From Streptomyces caatingaensis (lineage in GTDB: Bacteria; Actinomycetota; Actinomycetes; Streptomycetales; Streptomycetaceae), in contig NZ_LFXA01000002.1 in assembly GCF_001187435.1 (NCBI RefSeq), positions 620,001-684,000 of the forward strand: DNA of 64,000 nucleotides. Direction: 5' to 3'. Positions 53,311 through 61,965 of this stretch are shown in pieces (position 1 is the stretch's first letter; every line of letters starts with the position of its first letter). The notes below the pieces were generated by a model that did not search any database, was not told where the DNA came from, and saw only the letters and a list, made by a program, of their open reading frames with translations. A program made the translations under genes and the position numbers.

Positions 53311-54225
53311 ATGCGCTTACGTTCGCTGTTCCTGACGGCAAGTCTGGTGACCGCACTGCTCGTCGGCACCCAGGGCGCCTCGGCGGCCGCCCCCCGCGAC
53401 AACTGCGCCGCCCGCGCGAGAACGACGGTCTTCCGCCCCGGCGGACTCCCGCTCGCGGACTGGCGGGAGAACCTGGAGTTCGACGGCCGCGGCATGCTGT
53501 GGGTCTCGCACGCCACCAAGAACCGTGTCGAGGGGTACGCCCCCGACGGCACCCTGCGCACCACCGTTCCCGTGAGCGGTCCCGGCGGCATCCGCCGCGG
53601 CCCGGACGGCCGGATGTACGTCAACTACGGTGTCGCGCCCCTGGCCCGCGACGGCGGCGTCGTCGCCTTCGACCCGGCGGCCGCCCGGCCCCGCCCCGAG
53701 AAGGTCGTCACCGGCACCCCCGGCATCAACGGCCTCGCCATCGACGGCGCCGGGAACTTCTACCTCACCCGCGAACTCGCCACCGGCATCCTCAAGATCC
53801 GCCCCGACGGCTCGCGCGACGAGGAGTGGACCCGCCGGGCCGCCGTCTTCGGCACCAACGGCCTGGCGTCGGCCGGCGACCGGCTCTACGCGAGCGTCCT
53901 GGTCGACCTCACCTCCAGCGTGGTGAGCATTCCGCTCCGCGACCCCGCCCGCTGGACCACGGTCGCCCGCCTGAGCCCCAACCCCCTGGACGCGAAGGTG
54001 CTGGACGACCTCACCGTCCTGGACGACGGCGACCTCGTGGTCGCCTCCTTCGCCCGCGGCGAGCTCCTCCGCGTCACCCCCTCCACCGGCCGCTCCTGCA
54101 CGCTGGCCACCGGCCTGCACATGCCGACCAGCGTCCGCGCCCCCCGTGGCTTCGGCTCCTACGACCCGCACCACGACCTGTTCGTCACGGAGGCGTCGGG
54201 GCGGGTGGCAAGGGTGCGGATCTGA
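53311..54225 (+). CDS. Secreted SMP-30/gluconolactonase-like beta-propeller
   Basis: A 304-residue exported protein with a signal peptide (RLRSLFLTASLVTALLVGTQ, cleaved near ASAAAP). The body reads as a six-bladed propeller of the SMP-30/gluconolaconase (senescence-marker) type: NLEFDGRGMLWVSHATKNRV, PGGIRRGPDGRMYVN, PGINGLAIDGAGNFYLTREL. Family members are lactonases that bind Ca; the metal site was not mapped. The ATG at 53311 has no ribosome site; TACAAC lies 6 nt before it, so it may be leaderless. Divergent from the MFS gene. Confidence 0.8.
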   Translation: MRLRSLFLTASLVTALLVGTQGASAAAPRDNCAARARTTVFRPGGLPLADWRENLEFDGRGMLWVSHATKNRVEGYAPDGTLRTTVPVSGPGGIRRGPDGRMYVNYGVAPLARDGGVVAFDPAAARPRPEKVVTGTPGINGLAIDGAGNFYLTRELATGILKIRPDGSRDEEWTRRAAVFGTNGLASAGDRLYASVLVDLTSSVVSIPLRDPARWTTVARLSPNPLDAKVLDDLTVLDDGDLVVASFARGELLRVTPSTGRSCTLATGLHMPTSVRAPRGFGSYDPHHDLFVTEASGRVARVRI

Positions 54226-54340
54226 CGGGCCGGCAGGTGACGTGACCGGGCACGAGCGCGGCCCTGCCCGTCGCCGGACACCGGTCGCCGCGGGGCGGTG
54301 CCCCGGCGCGGGTGCGCGGGGAACCGCCGTGCGGAGGCCG

Positions 54341-55837
54341 TCAGTTGCGGGTGCCCAGTGAGCCGAGGTCGTGGGCGTAGACGCCCACCGCGTGCGCGAT
54401 GACGTCGATGTTGGTGTCGAAGTACTTCAGGTCGATGTTCTTCAGGGTGTCGCCCTTGGCGTGGTAGTTGGGGTCGTAGGCGACGCCCGCCGTGCCGCCG
54501 AACTTGGCGGCCTGCTCCTCGGTCTTGATGCCCTCGGCGCCGGTGAAGGTGCCGCCCGCGGGGATGCCGGCGTCGATGAAGGGGCCGTAGTCGGAGCGGC
54601 CGTCGAAGTCGGTGCCCTCGTGGGGCTTGTGCTTGCGGTCGAGGTAGTCGGTGATGAGCTTCTCGATCTCGGCGGAGCCCTTGGGGCCGGGGCCCGAGCC
54701 CTTGTGGTCGGAGTCGTCGCCGTCGTAGACGAGTTCGGCCGCGTTGGGCGAGGCGATCATGTCGAAGTTGAGGTAGAGGGCGATCTTCCGGCGCTGCTCG
54801 GGGGTGAGCTGCTTGACGTAGTGGTCGGAGCCGAGCAGGCCCAGCTCCTCGCCCGACCACCAGGCGAAGCGCACCTTGTTGGTGGGGTGCCGGGTCGTGC
54901 GGGCGAGCTTGAGGGCGACCTCCAGCAGGCCGGCGGAGCCGGAGCCGTTGTCGTTGATGCCGGGGCCCTCGGGGACCGAGTCGAGGTGGCTGCCGAGCGC
55001 GACCACGTGGTTCGCGTCCCCGCCGCGGGTCTCGGCGACGACGTTGCGGGTGGTCTTCGGGATGTGCTGCTGCTGGATGGTGAGGGAGAGCTTGACGGGG
55101 CCCTTGGCGGCGGCCGCGGCCAGCGCCTCGCCGTCGGCCAGGGAGATGCCGGCGGTGGGGATCCGGCCCTCGGCCGGGTCGTCGAAGCGCAGCCGTGCGG
55201 GGGCCGTTCCGCTGTGGTTGTAGATGACCGCCCCGATGGCCCCCGCCTTGGCGGCGGCCGCCTGCTTCTCCGCGTACGAGCAGACGCCCCGTTTGATCAG
55301 GGCTATCTTTCCGGTGAAGGTGTCGGAGGCGTAGTCGTCCGGCGTGCAGCCGGGCTTGTCGCTCACCTTGGCGACGGCGATCGCCGCCTGGATGCCGGAG
55401 GCCGGGGTGGAGGGCGACAACTTGCCGGCCGTGACCTTCAGTTCGCGCGGGCCGGGTGAGAGGACGGACAGCTTCTCGGTGGTCGTCCTCGCGTCCCAGA
55501 TGGTGAAGTCCTGGGAGGAGACGCGGTATCCGGCCTGCTCCAGCAGCCGGTACACGTAGCGGGCGGACGCGTCATGGCCCGGCGTCCCCGCCGCGCGGTT
55601 GCCGCCGTTGGCGTCGGCGATCCGCTGGAACGCGGCCAGGTGCCGGTAGGCGCTCCTCGCCGACGACTCGCGCTCCAGCTGTCTCGCGAGCCGCTCGGCC
55701 TTCCGGTGCTGACGTGCCGGGTCGTCCGTGCCCCGCGCGTCGGCGGGCGCGGCGGCGAGCAGGACGGGGGCCGCGACGGCGGTGGCGACGAGGGCGGTCA
55801 GTGCCCGGCGGCCGCCGGGACGGTGGGGGAGGCGCAC
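54341..55837 (-). CDS. Secreted M28-family aminopeptidase with PA domain
   Basis: A 498-residue exported zinc aminopeptidase. Signal peptide about residues 1-33; PA domain about 150-260 (SDTFTGKIALIKRGVCSYAEK); peptidase domain with zinc ligands H and D in GSHLDSVPEGPGINDNGSG, the catalytic EE in WWSGEELGLLG, D in NFDMIAS and H in DPNYHAKGDT. The family removes N-terminal residues from peptides outside the cell. The GTG at 55837 follows GAAGGGA. It is probably transcribed alone; a GCGGGCC/GGCCCGC dyad lies just upstream. Confidence 0.93.
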   Translation of the reverse strand: MRLPHRPGGRRALTALVATAVAAPVLLAAAPADARGTDDPARQHRKAERLARQLERESSARSAYRHLAAFQRIADANGGNRAAGTPGHDASARYVYRLLEQAGYRVSSQDFTIWDARTTTEKLSVLSPGPRELKVTAGKLSPSTPASGIQAAIAVAKVSDKPGCTPDDYASDTFTGKIALIKRGVCSYAEKQAAAAKAGAIGAVIYNHSGTAPARLRFDDPAEGRIPTAGISLADGEALAAAAAKGPVKLSLTIQQQHIPKTTRNVVAETRGGDANHVVALGSHLDSVPEGPGINDNGSGSAGLLEVALKLARTTRHPTNKVRFAWWSGEELGLLGSDHYVKQLTPEQRRKIALYLNFDMIASPNAAELVYDGDDSDHKGSGPGPKGSAEIEKLITDYLDRKHKPHEGTDFDGRSDYGPFIDAGIPAGGTFTGAEGIKTEEQAAKFGGTAGVAYDPNYHAKGDTLKNIDLKYFDTNIDVIAHAVGVYAHDLGSLGTRN

Positions 55838-56002
55838 GGGAGTCCCTTCGACAGGCGGGCCCTTTTCGTCAAGGCCCGCTCCTGGCACGGACCTTACGGA
55901 GCGGGGGCCTCCGGCGGGAGATCCTGGCCGGTAGCCGACACAAGACCGCCACGTGCCGGACATGCCGGCCCGGGCGGTCCCGCGGGCATGCGCACCGGGG
56001 TG

Positions 56003-56986
56003 TCAGGTGGTCTGCGCGCTGTCGTACAGCGCCTTCGCCTCGTCGCCGAAGTAGGGGCCGAACATCGTGTTCGGCAGGAACGTGTAGCCGAAGCTGTTCA
56101 CCGACGCCTGGAGGCCGGTGCCGGTCGACTCGTCGAACGACGTGAACCACGGGCCGCCGCTGGAGCCGCCGGTCATGTTGCAGCTCAGGCCGTGGTCCTT
56201 GGTGAGCAGGAAGTCCTTGGTGGCCGTGCCGCTGCAGTGGATGAGCTTCGTCCCGTCGTACGGGGACGCGGCCGGGAAGCCGAAGGAGTACATGGCCCGC
56301 CCGTAGGCGCCGTTGAAGTCGAGGCCCTGGCCGCCGACCACGTCGGTGAGCTTCCTGCCGTCGAGCGGGGCGACGACGGCGGCGCCGATGTCGTTGTTCA
56401 TGTCCTCGCTCGCCGTCCACTGCGGGGTGGACAGCGTCTTGGCCGCGCTCCAGGTGCCGTAGGGGGCCTGGCCGTCGTGGTAGCCGGGTACGAACGTCCA
56501 GTTGGTGTGCCAGCTGCCCTGGTACTTCACACAGTGCCCGGCGGTGAGCACGGTGCTGTGGTTGCCGCTGGTGACCGCGTCGCCGGAGCAGGAGGCGGTG
56601 CGGCCCTGGAAGGTGAAGAAGACGCGTCCGGACGTCCTGACGACCGCGCCGCCGCCGGTCCACGGGCCACCGGCCTGCGGGAAGGACCGTACGGACGGGT
56701 GCGAGGGGGCGGGGGTCGGCGCGACGGTGGTGTGCCGGCCGGTGCTCGCCGGGGCGGCGCCGGGACGGCCGGGCGCGATGTCGAGCGGAGCGGCCGACCG
56801 CATCCGCTCCGGCGTCCAGTACGCGGCGACCTGCCGCTGCGCGGCGGACGTGGTGGCCGCCGCGTGCTCGGTCGCCGGCGGCGGCGCGGCCTCCGCGGCA
56901 CCGGCCGTCAGCCCGGGGACGGCGAGCGAACAGGCGGCCAGCAGGGCGGCGGCCGCGGCGACGGTCGTACGGGGGTGGCGTCTCAC
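56003..56986 (-). CDS. Secreted trypsin-like serine protease
   Basis: A 327-residue protein with a signal peptide and a pro-region to about residue 100. The catalytic triad is seen as H in VLTAGHCV, D in EDMNNDIGAAV and S in GGSSGGPWF. Cys pairs flank the His and Ser. It resembles the streptogrisin/glutamyl-endopeptidase-like secreted proteases rather than intracellular ones. The ATG at 56986 begins RRHPRTTVAAAAALLAACSL, a good leader. It is downstream of the FAD enzyme on the same strand, with a dyad (57080-57099) between them. Confidence 0.93.
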   Translation of the reverse strand: MRRHPRTTVAAAAALLAACSLAVPGLTAGAAEAAPPPATEHAAATTSAAQRQVAAYWTPERMRSAAPLDIAPGRPGAAPASTGRHTTVAPTPAPSHPSVRSFPQAGGPWTGGGAVVRTSGRVFFTFQGRTASCSGDAVTSGNHSTVLTAGHCVKYQGSWHTNWTFVPGYHDGQAPYGTWSAAKTLSTPQWTASEDMNNDIGAAVVAPLDGRKLTDVVGGQGLDFNGAYGRAMYSFGFPAASPYDGTKLIHCSGTATKDFLLTKDHGLSCNMTGGSSGGPWFTSFDESTGTGLQASVNSFGYTFLPNTMFGPYFGDEAKALYDSAQTT

Positions 56987-57079
56987 GCGGTACTCCTTCT
57001 GCGGGGGGCCGGCCCGCGCGGACGCGGACCGGGCAGACGAGTGGTGCGGTTTCGACGGTGCGAGGGGAAGAGTGCGCGC

Positions 57080-57099
57080 CTTGACGGTACTCCGTCAAG
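57080..57099 (-). promoter_or_regulatory. Dyad between FAD enzyme and protease genes
   Basis: CTTGACGG-TACT-CCGTCAAG, perfect 8-bp arms. It lies 42 bp beyond the FAD-enzyme stop and 94 bp before the protease ATG. It could be a terminator or an operator; TTGACGG also resembles a -35 on the minus strand. Confidence 0.5.
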
Positions 57100-57140
57100 C
57101 CGCAAGGTTCCGCCCCGCCCGCCCCGCGCGGGCGGCCGGC

Positions 57141-58949
57141 TCACCCCACGTCGTACGCGTTCCGCAGGCCCAGCCGCCACCGCACCGCGTCCCGCCGCTT
57201 GGCCGGTTCCAGTTCCGGTGCCCGGTACAGCGGGGTGATCGTGCACCGGCTCGCCCGCGAACCGGTCTCGTCCAGCAGGGCGTTGACCGCCGCGCGGGCC
57301 GAGGCGTTGGCGCCCTCCATGGTCGCCAGGTCGATGTCGGTGGCGACGTAGTCGCCCGCGAGGAAGAGGTTGGGGACGGCGGTGCGCGCGGTGGGGCGGT
57401 TGGCCCAGGTGCCGACGGGGTGGATGAGCAGCTGTTCGTCGTTGGAGGCGTGGGAGCCGTCGAGTTCGACGGCCGGGTCGAGGAACCAGGAGTGCAGGAC
57501 GGAGTCCCTCAGCACCGTGCGGCCGGTGTCGTTGAGGCCCGCCTTGAGCTGCGCCCACACCTCGCGGGCGACCTCCTCGCGGGTGCACTGCTTGGCCGTC
57601 CTCCCGTAGAGGATGCCGGGCTTGTCCCACTCGGAGATGTCGCAGGAGAGGCAGTCGGCCACCGTCCCGTCGCCGAAGTCCCGCCGGAAGTCGTGCCGGG
57701 GCCAGAACTGGGCCTGGGAGATGGAGGTGAGCGACCAGGCGGAGTCGATGTGGTTGATGTGGCCGTGGACGATGGGCGTCGGCTCGGTGAGATAGAACTG
57801 GATGCCCGTCATCCAGTCCGTGCGCAGCCGGTCGCAGCGGGCCAGTTGCGGATCGGCCGCCCGGAGCTCCGCGTTCCAGGTCTCCCTCGCGTGTTCGACG
57901 GGCATGGCGGAGACGAAGTGGCCGGCCTCGGCGGTGTGCCGGGCGCCGCCCGGGCCCTCCAGGACGGCGCCGGTGATCCGTCCGCCCTCCAGCCGCAGGT
58001 CCCGCGCCGCCCACCCGGTGCGGAACTCGACGCCCAGGGAGCGCAGATGCGCCACCCAGGGGTCGATCCACGCCTCGTTGGTGGGGGCGTCGAGGATCCG
58101 GTCGGGCGCGCCGTCCGCGCCCCGGCCCAGGGCGTTGAAGACGAACGCCTCCAGCATCGTCGCCACCGTCCGGGTGCTCGCCACCTCCGCCTTGGTCGCG
58201 ACGATGTTGCGGGTGATGCCGATGCACAGCAGCCGCTGGTAGGTGGGCGACATGCGCGCGGCGTGGGTGAACTCCCACCAGGGCACGCGCTCCCAGTCGC
58301 CTACGCGGCGCTCGTCGCAGCTGGTGAACCAGACCAGCATGCGGCCCGCGAAATGGGCGATCTCGTGCGCGGGCAGCCCGGCGAAGGTCTCCAGGTACGC
58401 CGTGAGGGCCCGTCGCACCTCGTCGGGGGTGAGCGGGCCCGGCCGGGAACTCCAGCCGGCGAACGGGAAGCGGAGGTCCTCGCGCCCGGTGCGGGCGAAC
58501 AGCGCCTCGCTCGGCGCGACGAGGTTGTCGTGCACGCCGTGCGCCTTGCCGGGAAACGGTATGCGGCGCAGGGTGTCCGGGAGGTTGTGGTAGATCCCCG
58601 GAATGAAGCGGAAGCCGTGCTCGCCCGGCAGGGGTCTGCGGCCGCCGCGCGCGCTGCCGGGGACGTCCATGCTGCGCGCCTTGCCGCCGAGGGCGTCCTT
58701 GCGCTCGTACACCGTGACCTCGAAGCCGCGTTCGGCGAGTTCGTGCGCCGCGGTCAGCCCCGCGACCCCGCCGCCCAGGACCGCGACCGTCCGCCCGCCG
58801 GCCCGCCCGCCGCCGGTGCGCGGGCGGGCGGACGCGGCCCGGGCCGTCCCCGTGGCGGCGGTGCCCGCGAGGGCCGCCCCCGCGGCCGCCGCCGCGGCCC
58901 CGCCGATGAATCCCCTGCGTGTCGTGCTCCGCGTGCGCTCCACTGTCAC
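57141..58949 (-). CDS. Exported FAD-dependent oxidoreductase, phytoene-desaturase/hydroxysqualene-dehydroxylase-like
   Basis: A 602-residue flavoprotein with a twin-arginine signal (RTRSTTRRGFIGGAAAAAAG). The FAD-binding motif VAVLGGGVAGLTAAHELAER is near residue 53, followed by the YERKDALGGKARS motif. The C-terminal segment NLFLAGDYVATDIDLATMEG is the second FAD contact of the amine-oxidase/desaturase fold. The length and motifs fit the phytoene desaturase or squalene-related branch, but no terpene genes are nearby, so substrate is open. Two adjacent GTGs (58952, 58949) are possible starts; GGGAG favours the second. Confidence 0.88.
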   Translation of the reverse strand: MTVERTRSTTRRGFIGGAAAAAAGAALAGTAATGTARAASARPRTGGGRAGGRTVAVLGGGVAGLTAAHELAERGFEVTVYERKDALGGKARSMDVPGSARGGRRPLPGEHGFRFIPGIYHNLPDTLRRIPFPGKAHGVHDNLVAPSEALFARTGREDLRFPFAGWSSRPGPLTPDEVRRALTAYLETFAGLPAHEIAHFAGRMLVWFTSCDERRVGDWERVPWWEFTHAARMSPTYQRLLCIGITRNIVATKAEVASTRTVATMLEAFVFNALGRGADGAPDRILDAPTNEAWIDPWVAHLRSLGVEFRTGWAARDLRLEGGRITGAVLEGPGGARHTAEAGHFVSAMPVEHARETWNAELRAADPQLARCDRLRTDWMTGIQFYLTEPTPIVHGHINHIDSAWSLTSISQAQFWPRHDFRRDFGDGTVADCLSCDISEWDKPGILYGRTAKQCTREEVAREVWAQLKAGLNDTGRTVLRDSVLHSWFLDPAVELDGSHASNDEQLLIHPVGTWANRPTARTAVPNLFLAGDYVATDIDLATMEGANASARAAVNALLDETGSRASRCTITPLYRAPELEPAKRRDAVRWRLGLRNAYDVG

Positions 58950-59157
58950 CACGACTCCCTACGGATGGGTAACTGGCGTGTCGGCGACGGATGATAGGAC
59001 CGCACCCGTCCCACGCACAGCAGCCGTCACGTGTGGAAGCAGGATGGCCGGAACACGCGGTTGCCGGATTGAAAGGGTCCTCGCCGCGCCCCGACCATGG
59101 ACCCCTACCGGGACGACGCAGTACGGCGCCCGTGGTACCGGTCAGGAGGCGACGCCC

Positions 59158-60162
59158 GTGGGACTGCGGATCCATTTCGGCGCCGACGACTTCGCGCGCA
59201 CCAGGCTCGCGCAGTCGCCCGACCCGATGTGGGAAGTGCTGCTGAGTCTGCACATGCTCCAGACCAACGACGGCCCGCTGGTGTTCGACCGGTGGCGCCG
59301 CTCGGTGCGGGGCAGACTGGACCCCGGCGCCCGCCGCCTGCTGGCGCTCGCCCCGCCGGTCGGCTACTCGCCCGACTTCCTCACCCCGGCCGCCGGCAGC
59401 GGCGGCATCGACCTGGGCATCAGCGCGCTGCTGTCCACCCCGCGCGCCCGGCTGCGCGGCGACCTCACCGAACTCGCCCTGTCCGGAGGGCGGGTGGCGC
59501 CGTGGATGCGCGGCATCGCCGACGGCGACGTGGAGGCGCTGAAGGGGCTGGGCGACGCCCTCCGCTCCTACTACCGGCTGGCGCTCGCGCCCCACTGGTC
59601 CCGGGTGCGCACCGAGGTGGGCGCCGACCTCGCCGCCCGCGGCCGCTCCCTGCCGGCCGCCGACCTGCCCGCGGGCGCCTTCGACCACCTGCTGCGCGGC
59701 CTCCACCCCGCCCTGGAGTGGCAGCGGCCGGTGCTCATCATGCACGGGCCGCACGTGCAGGGCGACTTGTATCTGGAGGGACGCGGGATACTGCTGCTGC
59801 CCTCGTTCTTCTGCTGGCGGGCGCCCACGATGCTGCGCAGCCGCGACCTGCCGCCCGTGGTGGTCTACCCCATCGAGCACAGCCCCGTCCAACTGGTGCC
59901 CGGCAGGCCGCCGTCCGGGCGCGGGCAGGGGCTGGAGGCGCTGCTGGGACGGACGCGGGCGGTGCTGCTGGAGGCCGTCGCCGAGGGCGGCACCACCACG
60001 GAGCTGGCCCGCACCGCCGACATCGCGGCCGCGACCGCCAGCCACCACGTCTCCGTCCTGCGCGAGGCCGGGCTGCTGGTGACCCGGCGGGTGGGCGGGG
60101 CGGCGCACCACACGCTCACCCCGCTGGGCGTCCAGCTGCTCAACGGCCGCCGCGTGGCGTGA
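59158..60162 (+). CDS. ArsR-type regulator with DUF5937-like domain (paralogue of 38004-39014)
   Basis: A 334-residue regulator, same architecture as the gene at 38004-39014: LRIHFGADDFARTRLAQSPDP at the start, a PLVFDRWR segment, HPALEWQRPV, and a winged helix ArsR-like at residues about 260-325 (LARTADIAAATASHHVSVLREAGLLV). No metal-binding Cys pair. The GTG at 59158 follows AGGAGG with 9-nt spacing. It is divergent from the FAD enzyme and could control it, given the shared 208-bp gap. Confidence 0.88.
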   Translation: MGLRIHFGADDFARTRLAQSPDPMWEVLLSLHMLQTNDGPLVFDRWRRSVRGRLDPGARRLLALAPPVGYSPDFLTPAAGSGGIDLGISALLSTPRARLRGDLTELALSGGRVAPWMRGIADGDVEALKGLGDALRSYYRLALAPHWSRVRTEVGADLAARGRSLPAADLPAGAFDHLLRGLHPALEWQRPVLIMHGPHVQGDLYLEGRGILLLPSFFCWRAPTMLRSRDLPPVVVYPIEHSPVQLVPGRPPSGRGQGLEALLGRTRAVLLEAVAEGGTTTELARTADIAAATASHHVSVLREAGLLVTRRVGGAAHHTLTPLGVQLLNGRRVA

Positions 60163-60320
60163 TAGTGCCGCGCCGCCGGCCTGCGGCTTTCGACTCCCGT
60201 CGAATGCCGTGGCCGGGCGGGCCCGTCGGGCGCACCGTGGTGTCCCAGGGGGGATGCGGGGGAGAGACGGGGGATCGACGTGCGAGGACGTGAGCCGGGA
60301 GGGCCCGGGCGGTACGCGCC

Positions 60321-61085
60321 GTGAGCGCGCCGTCCGGAGGACCGGGGGTGCCGACGGGGGTGAGCGCGGGCGTCGCCGTGTACGACCGCTGCTCCGGCAC
60401 CTTCGCCGAACGGCTCGCACCGGATGCGCGGTTCCGGTCGGCGTCAGTGGTGAAACTGCTGATCGCGCTCGACCACCTGTGGGACCGCGGCCCGGTGGAC
60501 GGCCTGCCGCCGGCGGACCGCACCCGGCTGGCCGCGATGCTCGCGAGCAGCGACGACAGCGCGGCCGGTCACTTCTGGGAGCGGAACGGGGGGACCGGCG
60601 TGATCACGCGCATGGTCTCCCGTCTCGGCCTCACGGGTACCGCGGGCCCGCCGCCCCGCTTCCCGGGCCACTGGGGATACTCCGCCGTCACGGCGGCCGA
60701 CGTCGTGCGCGTCTGGCGCCACCTCCTGGACGACGCGCCCCCGGCGCAACGCGAGGCCGTCCTGGGCCCGTTGCGCCGGGCCACCCGGTACGGCACCGAC
60801 GGCTTCGACCAGTTCTTCGGCATCCCGTCCGCCTTCGCCCGGCCGTGGGCGGTGAAGCAGGGCTGGTCGGGATACCCGCCCGCCGCCCGGCCGACGGGCG
60901 TGTCCGGTACAGGGGTCGACCTCCGGCGGCCGGCCCTGCACACCACCGGGGCGGTGGGTCCCGGCGACCGCGCGGTGGTCGCCGTCCTCACCCTGCACCC
61001 GCCCGGCACGCCGTACGCGGAGGCGGGGGCGGCGGTCACGGAGATCACGCGGTCGCTGCGGGTGCCGGGAGCCGTGCTGCTCTGA
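60321..61085 (+). CDS. Serine beta-lactamase-like hydrolase
   Basis: A 254-residue protein with the serine penicillin-recognising fold: S-x-x-K as SVVK near residue 41, an SDN-like motif as SSDDSA near residue 76, and a KTG-like motif as KQGW near residue 178. These place it with class A-like beta-lactamases or related hydrolases. No signal peptide is evident with the GTG at 60321, and no upstream start gives one, so it may be cytoplasmic or the start may be wrong. It is followed by a weak terminator hairpin and then the RamR-like gene. Confidence 0.83.
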   Translation: MSAPSGGPGVPTGVSAGVAVYDRCSGTFAERLAPDARFRSASVVKLLIALDHLWDRGPVDGLPPADRTRLAAMLASSDDSAAGHFWERNGGTGVITRMVSRLGLTGTAGPPPRFPGHWGYSAVTAADVVRVWRHLLDDAPPAQREAVLGPLRRATRYGTDGFDQFFGIPSAFARPWAVKQGWSGYPPAARPTGVSGTGVDLRRPALHTTGAVGPGDRAVVAVLTLHPPGTPYAEAGAAVTEITRSLRVPGAVLL

Positions 61086-61140
61086 CCGTGTCCCGCAGGG
61101 CACGGGGTGACGGTGCCGTCCGTGACGGCCGCTCCGCGCA

Positions 61141-61164
61141 GCTGACTCCGGGGTCAGTTTTCCA
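61141..61164 (+). terminator. Weak terminator after the serine hydrolase
   Basis: CTGACTCC/GGGGTCAG form an 8-bp stem with one wobble pair, followed by TTTTCC, 58 bp beyond the stop. Confidence 0.55.
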
Positions 61165-61353
61165 AGAGTTTTGAAAGGCGCATTCATGTGAACTTGGGGC
61201 GCGCAAGGATAGCACTGTGCGCCCTTACGCCCCCCGCGGCTCAGTGATCCCCACCCATGGCCAGGGCAACCGCCGGTATGAATTGGTGACGTGCTTGACG
61301 TGCCCTGAGCAAGGCGGTTCTTGGGGGGAGATGGGAAGGGTGGGACGGAATCC

Positions 61354-61965
61354 GTGATCCGAGTTCTACTGGTGCACGACACCTCGCTGCTGCGCACCGC
61401 CCTCGCGGAGCTGATCGGAAGAGAGCCGGATCTGGAGGTCTTCTCCGCGCCGTGGCGCCGGGCGCCGGCCGCCGCGCGGACCGTCCGCCCGCGGGTGTGC
61501 GTGGTGGACGTGGACAGCCCTGACGCGGGTGGCCCCGGGGGGCTGCGGGAGCTGTCCGGCGGACGGGGACCGGGGGACGCCGTGCCCGCCCTGCTGGCCC
61601 TGGCGAGCGCGGAGCGCCCGGGGCCGCTGCGCCGGGCGTACGAGGAGCGCGCCTTGGGGTACTTGAGCAAAAACGCTTCACCGGACCGGCTGGCGGAGGG
61701 CATACGGCAGGTCGCCCGCGGCGAGCGCTACATCGACGAATCGCTGGGGTACGGCTTCCTGGAGGCGGCGGAGATCCCGCTCACGAGACGGGAGTTGAGC
61801 GTGCTGTCACTGGCCGCCGAGGGTGCGTCCGTCGGGGAGATCGCGCGCAGTCTGCACCTCTCCAACGGGACCGTGCGCAACTACATGTCCGCGATCACCC
61901 GCAAGACCGGGGCGCGCAACCGTGTCGACGCGATACGGATCTCGCAGGTCGCGGGCTGGGTCTGA
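61354..61965 (+). CDS. ramR: RamR/AmfR-like LuxR-family orphan response regulator
   Basis: A 203-residue NarL/LuxR-type regulator. The receiver is atypical: HD instead of DD at the start (LLVHDTSLLR), the phospho-acceptor-like Asp in VCVVDVDSP near residue 52, and Lys in GYLSKNASP. The C-terminal helix-turn-helix is ELSVLSLAAEGASVGEIARS with NGTVRNYMSAITRKTGARNR. From memory this matches RamR (S. coelicolor) and AmfR (S. griseus), which activate the lanthipeptide morphogen operon for aerial growth. The adjoining ABC pair strengthens the call. The GTG at 61354 follows GGACGGAA. A TTG at 61321 is an alternative. Confidence 0.8.
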   Translation: MIRVLLVHDTSLLRTALAELIGREPDLEVFSAPWRRAPAAARTVRPRVCVVDVDSPDAGGPGGLRELSGGRGPGDAVPALLALASAERPGPLRRAYEERALGYLSKNASPDRLAEGIRQVARGERYIDESLGYGFLEAAEIPLTRRELSVLSLAAEGASVGEIARSLHLSNGTVRNYMSAITRKTGARNRVDAIRISQVAGWV

